Assembly (NCBI GenBank): GCA_949290355.1
Contig: CASERN010000009.1
Span: forward strand, 1-64,000
Direction: 5' to 3'
Source: an uncultured bacterium
GTDB taxonomy: Bacteria; Cyanobacteriota; Vampirovibrionia; Gastranaerophilales; Gastranaerophilaceae
DNA length: 64,000 nucleotides
The number at the start of each line of letters is the position of its first letter. Position 1 is the first letter of the stretch. A program made the translations under genes and the position numbers. Below the pieces are notes generated by a model, which was not told the origin of the DNA, did not search any database, and saw only the letters and a list, made by a program, of their open reading frames with translations. Below are positions 44,644 to 54,130 of the stretch, piece by piece.

Positions 44644-45699
44644 ATGATAAAAAGAAGAAAATCAAAAGGAATTTTAATAGGAAACGTAAAAATAGGAGAT
44701 AATGCTCCAATTAGCGTCCAATCAATGTGCAACACAGATACAAGAGATGTGAATGCAACACTCAAACAAATTAATGAAATGGCTGATAAGGGGTGTGAGC
44801 TTGTAAGGCTTGCTGTTCTCAATAAAGATGCTGCAGATGCAATTAAAGAAATTGTAAAAAAATCACCTGTGCCTTTGATTGCGGATATACATTTTGACTA
44901 CAGATTAGCAATAAAATGCATTAATAACGGTATAAATGCATTAAGATTAAATCCTGGAAATATTGGGAAAAGAGAAAATGTTGAAAAAGTTGTAAAACTT
45001 GCAAAACAACAAAATATTCCTATACGTATAGGTGTAAATGCAGGATCATTAGAAAAAGAATTACAGGAAAAAAATATACCATTGTCTGAAAAAATGGTAA
45101 TAAGCGCAATGGGACATATTAAAATTCTTGAAGATTTAGATTTTGATTTAATAAAAGTATCTTTAAAATCGTCTGATGTATTAACAACTATTGAAGCATA
45201 TAGATTAATTGCTGAGAAAATACCATATCCTCTTCACCTTGGAGTAACAGAAGCTGGAACTTTAAGGGGGGGATTAATAAAATCTTCCGTAGGTCTTGGG
45301 ACATTATTAGCAGAAGGAATAGGAGATACAATAAGAGTATCTTTGACAGAAAACCCTGTTGAAGAGGTCAGTGCTGGATTTGACATATTAAAAAGTCTTG
45401 GATTACGCCAAAACGGAGTAAACTTTATTTCTTGCCCTACTTGCGGAAGAACTCAAATAGATTTAATAAGTTTAGCAAAAAAAGTTGAAGAAAAATTTAA
45501 ATATATAAAAGAACCTATTACAATCGCAACTATGGGATGCGCTGTAAATGGTCCCGGAGAAGCAAAACACGCAGATTTTGGTATTGCGGGCGGAATAAAT
45601 GAGGGGTACATATTTAAAAAAGGTGAAATAGTTGCAAGAGTCCCAGAGGACCAACTTCTTGAAAAGTTAGAAGAGATTATAACAAAATCGTCTAAATAG
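44644..45699 (+). CDS. ispG: 4-hydroxy-3-methylbut-2-en-1-yl diphosphate synthase
   Basis: The 351-residue protein is of the short bacterial type. SVQSMCNTDTRDVNATLKQI at the start, LVRLAVLNKDAADAIKEI, PLIADIHFDYRLAI and RLNPGNIGKRENVEKV come from the TIM-barrel half. SCPTCGRTQIDLI and TMGCAVNGPGEAKHADFGIA supply the three Cys and Glu for the [4Fe-4S] cluster. It catalyses the penultimate step of the MEP isoprenoid pathway with reduced ferredoxin or flavodoxin. Confidence 0.95.
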   Translation: MIKRRKSKGILIGNVKIGDNAPISVQSMCNTDTRDVNATLKQINEMADKGCELVRLAVLNKDAADAIKEIVKKSPVPLIADIHFDYRLAIKCINNGINALRLNPGNIGKRENVEKVVKLAKQQNIPIRIGVNAGSLEKELQEKNIPLSEKMVISAMGHIKILEDLDFDLIKVSLKSSDVLTTIEAYRLIAEKIPYPLHLGVTEAGTLRGGLIKSSVGLGTLLAEGIGDTIRVSLTENPVEEVSAGFDILKSLGLRQNGVNFISCPTCGRTQIDLISLAKKVEEKFKYIKEPITIATMGCAVNGPGEAKHADFGIAGGINEGYIFKKGEIVARVPEDQLLEKLEEIITKSSK

Positions 45700-45791
45700 T
45701 TTATGGATATATTTTTGTTAAGAAATTATAATATTTTTGTAACTACTTTAACAAGTATTATAATAGTTAATGGATACTAACAGAGGTGGAA

Positions 45792-46112
45792 ATGAAAAAA
45801 AGTTTTTTAATTTTTAGTCTTATAGGTTTACTTACTTTACCTGCTTTTGCAGAACTAACAGTTGAAGATGCAGTTAGCAGAGAGTACCTTAAAAATCACG
45901 GATATTCTTCTGCGTTGATTAACGCTACTCAAAAATCTATTACTCAAGCTAATGGAGAAGCCTTAAGTGAACCTATTGAGAAAGAATACTATAACAGACC
46001 GTTTATAAAATTTGTAAGAAGATTTTTTATGTATCTTGACCCTGCATATGATGATCATTCTTTTATGAACGATCACGATATTCATACTGCCCCATCTTAT
46101 GAAGATCTATAA
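45792..46112 (+). CDS. small secreted protein of unknown function
   Basis: The ATG at 45792 follows AGAGGTGG; an in-frame GTG 6 bases earlier is part of that site. The 106-residue product has a signal peptide (KSFLIFSLIGLLTLPAFAEL) and a mature part of about 85 residues, ending DHDIHTAPSYEDL with several His/Asp. It contains EDAVSREYLKNHGYSSALIN. No known domain. It overlaps the next TPR gene by 14 bases and is therefore co-translated with it. Confidence 0.7.
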   Translation: MKKSFLIFSLIGLLTLPAFAELTVEDAVSREYLKNHGYSSALINATQKSITQANGEALSEPIEKEYYNRPFIKFVRRFFMYLDPAYDDHSFMNDHDIHTAPSYEDL

Positions 46113-46758
46113 AAATAAAATATTTCTACTTCTGACAGTTTTCATATTCTTGTTATCGTTTAGCAATATTGCTATTGCAACTCAAGATGATTACATGGAT
46201 TTTAAAACCGATATTTCGGTATATTCTGGATTTGACTATAACATATTGTTGAACGATGCAAATAGGGATTTTACAAAATATTTAAAAAGTCAAAATCAAG
46301 CAGAAAAAGAATTATTTCTTAATTCTGCAATGAGGAAATATTACACAATAACCAAAATAGACAATTCGAAAATACCACCTCTTGTTCAACTTGGCAGAAT
46401 CTATGATGAAAAAGGTAATTATGAATTAGCTGTGGAATATTTTCATAAAGCTTTAAATATGGATTCGAATCATCCATATGCAAATCTTTATTTGGGCGAT
46501 TTTTATTTTAAAAGAAAAGAATACAAAAAAGCAATCAAATATTACAATAAAGCATACAATAACGGCCTTGCCAAACGTTATGAACTTAATTTGAGACTTG
46601 CAATAATTTATGAAAAATTTGCCGATTTAGCTAACGCTAAAAAATATTATGAGATATCATATTCAATGAAACCTGATAATAAAATTAAAGAAAAAATACT
46701 ATTAATAAATGAGCTAAATTACGACAAAACAGAATATTATCATTATATCAGGGAGTAG
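46099..46758 (+). CDS. exported TPR protein
   Basis: The 219-residue protein has a signal peptide (IFLLLTVFIFLLSFSNIAIA). At least three TPR units follow from about 95 on (LVQLGRIYDEKGNYELAVEY, YLGDFYFKRKEYKKAIKYYN, AIIYEKFADLANAKKYYEIS). It is probably periplasmic and mediates protein contacts. It lies between a small secreted protein, which it overlaps, and the glycosidase-like gene 6 bases downstream; the three form one unit. Confidence 0.8.
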   Translation: MKIYKNKIFLLLTVFIFLLSFSNIAIATQDDYMDFKTDISVYSGFDYNILLNDANRDFTKYLKSQNQAEKELFLNSAMRKYYTITKIDNSKIPPLVQLGRIYDEKGNYELAVEYFHKALNMDSNHPYANLYLGDFYFKRKEYKKAIKYYNKAYNNGLAKRYELNLRLAIIYEKFADLANAKKYYEISYSMKPDNKIKEKILLINELNYDKTEYYHYIRE

Positions 46759-46764
46759 AAAAAC

Positions 46765-48735
46765 ATGAATTTTAAAAAGACATTTATCTTAATATTATTA
46801 CTGTTTATAAATATTTTATCAGTAAAAGCAGATGAAATAACTCCAACATTAGTCGCAAGACAAAATACAAACACAAATTCTACAAATAATAATTACGTTG
46901 GAAATAGCAATCCATCGGCAGGAAATGAACAATTAATCCTTGATCCGGAAATTAATATCAATCAAGAAGATACAGCTCCGGTATTCCAACCATACAAACC
47001 TGCAAAAGATGAAGTAGTATTTAGCTACACAAAAAATTGGATTAATGCAATAGACCCTACTGCTTCAACAAATAAAACCGGTAGTTATTTACCCGGAGCA
47101 AGAGGAATAAATCAACTTGTTATATATACCCCAAATTATGGACCAAGGACCAATACTAATGAATTTGGGGCAGAAGCTATAGTTGAAGGTAACACTGTAA
47201 CAGAACTTTCAGGTGCAGACTCTTTAATTCCTCCAAACGGAATTGTTATAAGTGGTCATGGCAAAGCAAAAAATTGGATGAATTCAAGTATTAAAGTTGG
47301 CACCAAAATATATATAGACAAAGAAGCTAACCTTGTATATACATACACAACTTCTGAAAGTTATATATTTGAATCTCAAAAAAAGATTTCAGAAGCTCAA
47401 CAAATGCTGGAATATTATAAATCAATGAGTCCTGAATATAACTGGAAATTACCATACAGCTATATAAATGATGCTGAAAACTATTTAAAAAAAGCAAGAA
47501 AAGATCCAGAAGAAGTTCAAAAATATTCAAAACTCGCAATTGAAGCAGCAAACGATGCAATAAAAAGTGTTGTTCCGTACAAACAAAATGAACTTAAAGG
47601 AGTTTGGATCAGACCAACAGAAAAAACAGAAAATGACATAATTGATACATTAAACAGATTAAAACGTGCAGGAATTGATAATATATTTTTGGAAACATAC
47701 TATCACGGTAAAACAATATTCCCTAGTAAAACTATGGAAGCATATGGTTTTACTCCGCAATATGAACAATTCATAGGGATTGACCCTCTTGAAATCTGGA
47801 TTAGAGAAGCTCACAAACGACATATAAAAGTTCATACCTGGTTTGAAACTTTTTATGTTGGGCCATTCAATCCAAAAGATAACCCTAAAAGTATTCTCGC
47901 TATGAATACATCATGGGGTAATAAAATGAATAAAGATACAAATTCAACTGATCCGTCAAAATCTCCATCAGAACATAACGGATACTTCCTTGACCCGGCA
48001 AATCCTTATGTACAAGATTTTCTTTTAAAATTGGTTGATGAAATAATTACAAGATACAGACCGGATGGAATTAATGTTGATTACATTCGTTATCCTAACA
48101 CTGTAGGTATTAATGAAAATACAAGCTGGGGATATACAGATTATGCTAGAGATGAGTTCAAATTAATATATGGTGTTGATCCAAAAGATATATTAAAAAC
48201 AGACCCGCTATGGCTTGAATGGAACAATTATAGAAGACAAAAAGTAACAGATATGGTGAAAAGGATCGGAGAATTAGGCCGCAAATCAAATACATATATA
48301 AGTGCAGTTATATTCCCTGACCGACTAGCAGCTATGAACAACAAATTACAAGATTGGAGAACATGGTCAACAAGAGATTATATAGATGCATTCACTCCAT
48401 TATTTTTGACTTGCGATTCAAAAACAGCAAACAAAATGATGACTGATGTAATAAATGCCAAATCTGCGAAAACTGATTTTTATGCAGGTTTGTTCGTTAC
48501 ATTTATGGGGGGATCTGATGAAGATTTAATCCGTCAAATTCATGAAGCAAGAAAAGTAAATGCAAAAGGTGTAATACTTTTTGATTATGCTCATCTTAGC
48601 AATAAATACATTAATACTCTATCAAAAAGTGTATTTGCTTCACATTCTCCAATAACAATAAAACCACAATTTACACCACAACCACAGATACAACCTTCTC
48701 AGAAAAAAGGATGGTGGATTTTTAAAAAAGATTAA
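46765..48735 (+). CDS. glycosyl hydrolase-like family 10 (GHL10/DUF187) exported protein
   Basis: A 656-residue protein with signal peptide (TFILILLLFINILSVKA), an Asn/Thr-rich region and a middle domain of about 200 residues. The GHL10 TIM barrel starts near 275: ELKGVWIRPTEKTENDIIDT, IDNIFLETYYHGKTIFPSKT, HIKVHTWFETFYVG, RPDGINVDYIRYPN and VILFDYAHLSN. Family members (YngK-like) are predicted glycan hydrolases; the acids of LFETYY/NVDYIRYP are candidates for catalysis. Likely target is peptidoglycan or a surface glycan. A strong terminator follows. Confidence 0.85.
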   Translation: MNFKKTFILILLLFINILSVKADEITPTLVARQNTNTNSTNNNYVGNSNPSAGNEQLILDPEININQEDTAPVFQPYKPAKDEVVFSYTKNWINAIDPTASTNKTGSYLPGARGINQLVIYTPNYGPRTNTNEFGAEAIVEGNTVTELSGADSLIPPNGIVISGHGKAKNWMNSSIKVGTKIYIDKEANLVYTYTTSESYIFESQKKISEAQQMLEYYKSMSPEYNWKLPYSYINDAENYLKKARKDPEEVQKYSKLAIEAANDAIKSVVPYKQNELKGVWIRPTEKTENDIIDTLNRLKRAGIDNIFLETYYHGKTIFPSKTMEAYGFTPQYEQFIGIDPLEIWIREAHKRHIKVHTWFETFYVGPFNPKDNPKSILAMNTSWGNKMNKDTNSTDPSKSPSEHNGYFLDPANPYVQDFLLKLVDEIITRYRPDGINVDYIRYPNTVGINENTSWGYTDYARDEFKLIYGVDPKDILKTDPLWLEWNNYRRQKVTDMVKRIGELGRKSNTYISAVIFPDRLAAMNNKLQDWRTWSTRDYIDAFTPLFLTCDSKTANKMMTDVINAKSAKTDFYAGLFVTFMGGSDEDLIRQIHEARKVNAKGVILFDYAHLSNKYINTLSKSVFASHSPITIKPQFTPQPQIQPSQKKGWWIFKKD

Positions 48736-48740
48736 CTTAC

Positions 48741-48772
48741 AAAAAGGGGGTTACTATAAAACCCCCTTTTTT
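48741..48772 (+). terminator. intrinsic terminator
   Basis: AAAAAGGGGGTT-ACTATA-AAACCCCCTTTTTT closes the three-gene secreted/TPR/GHL10 unit. Confidence 0.85.
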
Positions 48773-48790
48773 GTTATATGATTTTATATA

Positions 48791-51166
48791 ATGATTCAAT
48801 ATAAAATTAATGAAATTTTGCAAAATAAAAATACATTAATGCTTATAACTGCATTCATTTTTATGGGCGGTATTTTATCATATTTTAATAACACTTCTGT
48901 TATATGTGCAGGAATATTAACTGTTATTGCTATAATAGCAATAATTAAAAATTTATTTCCAATAAAATATATATTTCTTTGGATTGCTATATTTTATTTA
49001 GGATTTTTTAATTCCTTACTTAGAATAAAAACTACTGATGCTCTCGTTGCTTATGCTCCAACAAAAGCAAAAATTCAAGGTCAAATTGTATCAAATCCAA
49101 ATGGAAACGACAAAAAGATAAAATTCTTTTTTAAAGTAAACAAAATAAATGATGAAAATATTAATGGAAAAACTCTTGTAACTCTATCAGAAACTGATTT
49201 CTCCAATATTAAAATAGGTAATTATTATGAATTTACAGGTAAACTAAGAATCCCTTTTAAATCAACTAATCCATCACAATTTGATTATGGGAAATACTTG
49301 CAAAACTTTGGTACATATACAGTATTTTATGCAAACAACGCCTCCAGTATCAATGCAAATTTAACTTTTAAGTGGATTTTTCAACAAAAACTAAATGATC
49401 TTAGAAACAGAATCATAAAAGTTCATTCCAAATATTTAAAAAGCCCAAATCTTGAAATACTTGGTGGAATTGTATTTGGAGATGATGCAGTTAATCCGCC
49501 AGATTATGTAAAAACATCTTTTACAAACTCTGGATTATTGCATATTCTTGCTGCATCAGGAATGAATGTTGCTTTTATATATGGTTTTTGGGTATTTTTT
49601 ATGAGAAGGCTAAAAATTCCTTTTAAAATAACAATAATATCGGGAATATTTCTAATTATCGGATACACTTTTATGACAGGTTTGGGACCTTCTGTAATAA
49701 GAGCTGCCTTAATGTTAATATTTATTCTTTTAGGCAAGTTAATAGATAGAGACGCAAATAGTGTATCTTTACTAGCTTTTGTTGCAATGCTTATGCTAAT
49801 GTATAATCCCGCTCTTATAAATAACGTAAGTTTTCAATTATCATTCATTGTTACTCTTGGATTATTAAGCACTGCAAACATAATATTTGACAAATGTAAA
49901 AATTCAAAAATTCCGAACTGGCTGTTAGGTGTAATACTAATACCTATAATAGCGCAAATATGGGTAATCCCAATCCAAATGTTTTATTTCAACACAATTT
50001 CAACTTATTCAGTAATCGCAAATGTTCTAAGTATGCCATTTTTAAGTGTTGTAAGTTTTGGAGGTTTTCTAACTTCAATTATAGCAATATTTTCTCCGTT
50101 CACAGATAAAATATGTCTATGTTTAGATTTTATTCTTAATTATGTTTTAAAAATAATCATATTTATCTCCGATACATGCGGAAGTTTTTATAACTCAGTA
50201 TTAACAACAATTCATCCAAACATTATGCAAATACTTTTATACTATAGCATAATTTTAATAATTACATACATAATCAAAAACGGCCACAACAAAAAGCTTC
50301 TTGCTACTGCAATATTAATTCTTTTAACTCTTTTTATAAGTGTCATTAAAATACCCGATAATAAACTTGAAATAATCACATTTGATGTTCAAAATGCTGA
50401 CTGTTTCCTTATTAAAACACCTCAAAATAAATATTTCATAATTGATACAGGGAAAGCAGGATATAAAGGAAGTAAAGCTCAAGCAAATTCAATTATTTTA
50501 AAATATCTTAAAGATAATGGAATTAAAGAAATAGAAGGATTAATTTTAACCCATTTCGATAACGATCATACCGGAGGTGCCTGCGATATAATAAAAAACT
50601 TACAAATAAAAGAGGTATACGTAAATTCTTACGATGATACTTCTATAACATCTAAAAATATTTACAAAATCATAAAAGAAAAACATCTTACCTCTAAAAT
50701 TCCTAAAAATAATACATCTATTTATATAGAACCAAATGTAAATATTAAAACATACTTTTCAAATTTAAAAGATGAGAATGAAAAATCAATAATCACCCTT
50801 TTAACTTACAAAAATTTTGATATGATTTTCATGGGAGATGCCGGAACAAAATCGTTTGAAAAAATAAAACATCAAATACCAAGAAATATTGAAGTTCTAA
50901 AAGTTGGTCATCATGGAGGAGCTAACGTAGTAAATAAATCTATGATAGATTATTTAAATACTAAAGTATCAATCATATCAACTGGAACAAACTCATTTGG
51001 ACATCCATATAAAGGAACATTGGATATTTTAAGAGTTACAGATATATATAGAACAGACAGAAACAATTCAATAAAACTAAAATCAAATGGAAATACATAC
51101 AGCATTTATACATATGCTCCTGAAAAGCATAAATATATATTATCAAAACAATTACTAACAAACTAA
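48791..51166 (+). CDS. comEC: ComEC/Rec2-family DNA-uptake channel protein
   Basis: The 791-residue protein has all three ComEC parts. An N-terminal DUF4131-like region with early membrane helices is followed by the competence channel (HILAASGMNVAFIYGFWVFF and GLGPSVIRAALMLIFILLGK). The C-terminal metallo-beta-lactamase domain carries THFDNDHTGGACDII and VGHHGGANVVNKSMIDYLNT. It moves single-stranded DNA through the inner membrane during natural transformation. With the pilin-like genes and a PilC/GspF protein here, competence is plausible. No Shine-Dalgarno is seen; a TATAAT box overlaps the start. Confidence 0.93.
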   Translation: MIQYKINEILQNKNTLMLITAFIFMGGILSYFNNTSVICAGILTVIAIIAIIKNLFPIKYIFLWIAIFYLGFFNSLLRIKTTDALVAYAPTKAKIQGQIVSNPNGNDKKIKFFFKVNKINDENINGKTLVTLSETDFSNIKIGNYYEFTGKLRIPFKSTNPSQFDYGKYLQNFGTYTVFYANNASSINANLTFKWIFQQKLNDLRNRIIKVHSKYLKSPNLEILGGIVFGDDAVNPPDYVKTSFTNSGLLHILAASGMNVAFIYGFWVFFMRRLKIPFKITIISGIFLIIGYTFMTGLGPSVIRAALMLIFILLGKLIDRDANSVSLLAFVAMLMLMYNPALINNVSFQLSFIVTLGLLSTANIIFDKCKNSKIPNWLLGVILIPIIAQIWVIPIQMFYFNTISTYSVIANVLSMPFLSVVSFGGFLTSIIAIFSPFTDKICLCLDFILNYVLKIIIFISDTCGSFYNSVLTTIHPNIMQILLYYSIILIITYIIKNGHNKKLLATAILILLTLFISVIKIPDNKLEIITFDVQNADCFLIKTPQNKYFIIDTGKAGYKGSKAQANSIILKYLKDNGIKEIEGLILTHFDNDHTGGACDIIKNLQIKEVYVNSYDDTSITSKNIYKIIKEKHLTSKIPKNNTSIYIEPNVNIKTYFSNLKDENEKSIITLLTYKNFDMIFMGDAGTKSFEKIKHQIPRNIEVLKVGHHGGANVVNKSMIDYLNTKVSIISTGTNSFGHPYKGTLDILRVTDIYRTDRNNSIKLKSNGNTYSIYTYAPEKHKYILSKQLLTN

Positions 51167-51927
51167 CAAACTACAGAAGAAGCTTTTTCCTGCAAAGCTG
51201 TTTCAATTTCATCTATTATTAAATTTGCAGCCCCAATTTTATCTTCAGCTGTAGTAATCGGACGACCTACAACCATAAAATCAGCACCAGATAAAATTGC
51301 ATCTCTTGGAGTATCAACTCTTACCTGATCATTTACAGAAGCCCAGGTAGGACGGGTTGCAGGACATAAAATTATAAAATCATCACCTATTTCTTTTCTA
51401 ATCCTTCGTGCTTCTTCAGCACTAGCTACAACACCGTCAAGCCCGGATTCCTTCGCAACTTTTGCAAGTTGCAAAACAAAATCTTCAATATTTTTATCAA
51501 CACAAAGCTCTGTTGTTAATGTTTTTTGACCAAAACTGGAAAGCAATGTAACACCTAGTATAGTTGGAGGCTCAATTCCCATTGATTTTGCTGCAGCACG
51601 AGAAGCCTTAACCACAGCAGATGTCATTTTAGAACCACCTTGAATATGTACATTAAAAAAATTTATATTATTTTTCACCAAACTAATACAAGCTTTTTGA
51701 ACTGTATGAGGAATATCATGAAATTTACAATCATAATAACATCTTGCTCCTAATTCCTCCAACAAGCGAAAAGCTTCAAACCCATAATTAACTATCAAAG
51801 GCAAACCGATTTTAAAATAACCGACAAAGTCTTTTAATTCTCTTACAAGCTCACGAGCTTCTTTTAAATTGTCAACATCCAATGCTAAAATAATTCTGTC
51901 TTTAGCTGTTTGCGGTCTATCTATCAT
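51163..51927 (-). CDS. pyrF: orotidine 5'-phosphate decarboxylase
   Basis: The 254 residues from the ATG at 51927 begin MIDRPQTAKDRIILALDVDN, followed by GYFKIGLPLI, YYDCKFHDIPHTVQKA with the catalytic Lys/Asp array (DxKxxDIP) and DFMVVGRPITTAEDK. It converts OMP to UMP in pyrimidine synthesis. An upstream in-frame TTG adds 13 hydrophobic residues that do not belong to the family. Its 3' end overlaps that of comEC by 4 bases. Confidence 0.93.
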   Translation of the reverse strand: MIDRPQTAKDRIILALDVDNLKEARELVRELKDFVGYFKIGLPLIVNYGFEAFRLLEELGARCYYDCKFHDIPHTVQKACISLVKNNINFFNVHIQGGSKMTSAVVKASRAAAKSMGIEPPTILGVTLLSSFGQKTLTTELCVDKNIEDFVLQLAKVAKESGLDGVVASAEEARRIRKEIGDDFIILCPATRPTWASVNDQVRVDTPRDAILSGADFMVVGRPITTAEDKIGAANLIIDEIETALQEKASSVVC

Positions 51928-52016
51928 ATCAAAGAAAAATATAGCACTACAAAAAAATAAAATCAACCCTTAAAAGAATTAGGATTATTGAATAATTTTA
52001 TATATGTCAATAATAA

Positions 52017-53084
52017 CTATAAATCTTCAGGCAATTCAGGTAATTCTTTTGTATATGTGCAACCCAATTTCTCAAGTTTAGAAATTTGATTAATTATATT
52101 GCCTGTACCATTTAATTTCTTCAAAGATGTGTTTAAGTTATCTCTAACTTTTAATAAATCATTCAAAAGAGCTGCAAACTTATCATGAACATTTGTACAT
52201 AATCTTGCCATTTCCAAAACATTCTTATTTTGCCTATCAATAACATGAAAAGAATTAATAATCTTTAATGCAGCCAACAATGTTGATGGAGATACAGGCA
52301 TTACTTTATTTTTCCAAGCATAATCCCATAAAGTACAATCATCACAAAACATCATTGAATAGCAACTCTCAATAGGAATGAACATCAAAACATAATCAGG
52401 AGATGATTCTTCTATAGAATAATCTCTTTTAGCAAGCCCTGTAATATGAGCTTTTGTAGAATCTATAAACTGTTTTAAATGGATTTGCTTTTCACTTTCA
52501 TCATTCGAATTTACAAAGCCATCCCAAGCTGCAAAAGAAGTCTTGCTATCTATATATACACATCTGCCTTCTGGCAAAAATACAGTTGCATCAGGTCTAC
52601 CTTCTGCTGTACCCATTTGAATTTTATATTCTTCGTCTTTTCTCAGACCAGAAGCCTCTAAAACCCTTTCAAGGACTATTTCCCCCCAGCGTCCGGAAGC
52701 TCTGTTATCAGCTTTCATAACATTCACTAGAGAATTTGCATCATGAGAAATTTTATTGCCAGTTTCAAGAAAATTTTTAATATTTAAATCAAAAACTCTA
52801 AAATGGTCTGTTTCTGCTTTGAAATTTTCTTCTGCACGTTTTTCAAAATCTTCAATACGTTCTTTAAAACGTTTAAAAAATTCATCTAATTTTTCACGGT
52901 TTTGAATAGATAACTCAGAAGAGCTCTCTTTAAAAATTTTATTTGCTGTATTTTCAAAATATAGTTTCATCTGATCAAGCATTAAATCTTGAGATGCCTT
53001 ATTATTTTTATTTATAACCTTAAAAGGAATAAACACGCACAAAGCACCAAATAAAAAACCAACTAAAAATATTAAAAATTCCAT
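52017..53084 (-). CDS. rmuC: DNA recombination protein RmuC
   Basis: The 355-residue protein starts with a membrane anchor (MEFLIFLVGFLFGALCVFIP), a coiled coil up to about 120, then the RmuC nuclease-like domain: RWGEIVLERVLEASGLRKDE, PDATVFLPEGRCVYIDSKTS, FIPIESCYSMMF and MPVSPSTLLAALKIIN. It limits DNA inversions and may process branched DNA. The second ATG (53084) fits GAGAGG better than the first at 53090. Confidence 0.92.
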   Translation of the reverse strand: MEFLIFLVGFLFGALCVFIPFKVINKNNKASQDLMLDQMKLYFENTANKIFKESSSELSIQNREKLDEFFKRFKERIEDFEKRAEENFKAETDHFRVFDLNIKNFLETGNKISHDANSLVNVMKADNRASGRWGEIVLERVLEASGLRKDEEYKIQMGTAEGRPDATVFLPEGRCVYIDSKTSFAAWDGFVNSNDESEKQIHLKQFIDSTKAHITGLAKRDYSIEESSPDYVLMFIPIESCYSMMFCDDCTLWDYAWKNKVMPVSPSTLLAALKIINSFHVIDRQNKNVLEMARLCTNVHDKFAALLNDLLKVRDNLNTSLKKLNGTGNIINQISKLEKLGCTYTKELPELPEDL

Positions 53085-53155
53085 ACACATATCCTCTCAA
53101 TAAAAAAATTATACCACAAGCAGATTAGACCAAAAATATTAGTAAAGAAAAAAAT

Positions 53156-53300
53156 CAATCATGCGGCTAAAAACGCAAAAGCATGATTTAGAGCATGATT
53201 GAGGAATAATATCAATCTAAAGATGTAAGACAAATTCTCAAACTATCACCTTGATAATATCAATCGGGGCATGGATGAAAAAGACCCTCTAAAAGTTGTA
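53156..53300. promoter_or_regulatory. repeat-rich upstream region of the response-regulator gene
   Basis: TCAATCATGC (53156) can pair with either of two GCATGATT copies 12 bases apart (53181 and 53193). ATAATATCAATC occurs twice as a direct repeat (53206-53217 and 53254-53265); the second copy lies in the palindrome TTGATAATATCAA. CCCTCTA (53285) pairs with TAGAGGG further down. The region spans 260 bases without a gene. The repeats could be operators for the regulator itself. Confidence 0.4.
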
Positions 53301-53347
53301 GTATTTATAGTGTAGAGGGAAGGTTAAAAAACAGGGAGATAAAAAAA

Positions 53348-54046
53348 ATGAGAGAGTTCAAAAGAAGATCAAGAGTTTTGTTAATTGACGATAACGCAGA
53401 TCACTTAAGAGGAGTAAAAGAACTTATAACTTTAGAAAGCAGTTATGAAGTTGTAGGAGCAACAACAAGTGCTAATATAGGTATAAATCTTGCAAAAAAA
53501 TATCGCCCTGATATCATCTTAATGGATATTAATATGCCTGAAAAGGATGGTCTACAAGCTATTCAAGATATAGAAAAATTGGATTTAGGAATTAAAGTTA
53601 TTGCATTAAGCGGTTATGATGATGCTGATTTAATATTCAGAGCAATGAAAATAGGTGCAAAGGGATATGTATTAAAAACAATGGCATCTGCTCAACTAAT
53701 TTATGCTATGGATGAAGTTGCTTCAGGAAAAATTTATCTTCCAACTGCTCTTACATCAAGATTCTTTGAATATTTTCAACGATCATTCAAAGAAGAAGCA
53801 AATGCAAACTCTCAAGAGAATTTACTTACATATTTAACAGCTAGAGAAGAAGAAGTTTTAGACTTACTCACACAGGGTAATAACTACAAGGGTATTGCAG
53901 GAAAGTTATTTATTTCAGAAACTACAGTTAAGACACACGTTAATAATATTTTTCAAAAATTACAAGTTAATGACAGAACTCAAGCTGTTTTATATGCACT
54001 AAATAACGGCTTTGCAAACAGAAGACATGCTAAGATGGCTGTTTAG
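53348..54046 (+). CDS. NarL/FixJ-family response regulator
   Basis: A 232-residue two-domain regulator. The receiver (about 10-130) has LLIDDNADH with the acid pair, the phosphoacceptor Asp in PDIILMDINMPEKDG and the Lys of GAKGYVLKTM. The LuxR-type DNA-binding domain covers 165-228 (LTAREEEVLDLLTQGNNYKG, ISETTVKTHVNNIFQKLQVN). A GGGAGA ribosome-binding site lies 7 bases before the ATG. The adjacent kinase gene follows after a long hairpin. The upstream repeats suggest autoregulation. Confidence 0.93.
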   Translation: MREFKRRSRVLLIDDNADHLRGVKELITLESSYEVVGATTSANIGINLAKKYRPDIILMDINMPEKDGLQAIQDIEKLDLGIKVIALSGYDDADLIFRAMKIGAKGYVLKTMASAQLIYAMDEVASGKIYLPTALTSRFFEYFQRSFKEEANANSQENLLTYLTAREEEVLDLLTQGNNYKGIAGKLFISETTVKTHVNNIFQKLQVNDRTQAVLYALNNGFANRRHAKMAV

Positions 54047-54074
54047 TTTTAACAATTTTAGTATTACTTAAAAA

Positions 54075-54113
54075 GTTAAAAGGTTCAGCCCATAAAAGGT
54101 TGAACCTTTTAAC
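54075..54113 (+). terminator. 13-bp hairpin between response regulator and kinase genes
   Basis: GTTAAAAGGTTCA (54075-54087) pairs perfectly with TGAACCTTTTAAC (54101-54113) around a 13-base loop. No T run follows, so it may be an attenuating, processing or stability element, not a full terminator. Confidence 0.5.
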
Positions 54114-54130
54114 TATAATATGAGGGTTAT

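Noticed and set aside
45266-45272. Short G run in ispG (and another near 48507)
   Set aside because: Only about six G inside well-conserved coding sequence, below lengths usually prone to slippage.
53164-53205. Mini-ORF MRLKTQKHDLEHD before the response regulator
   Set aside because: No ribosome-binding site and no downstream terminator; the repeated HD codons result from the GCATGATT DNA repeat.
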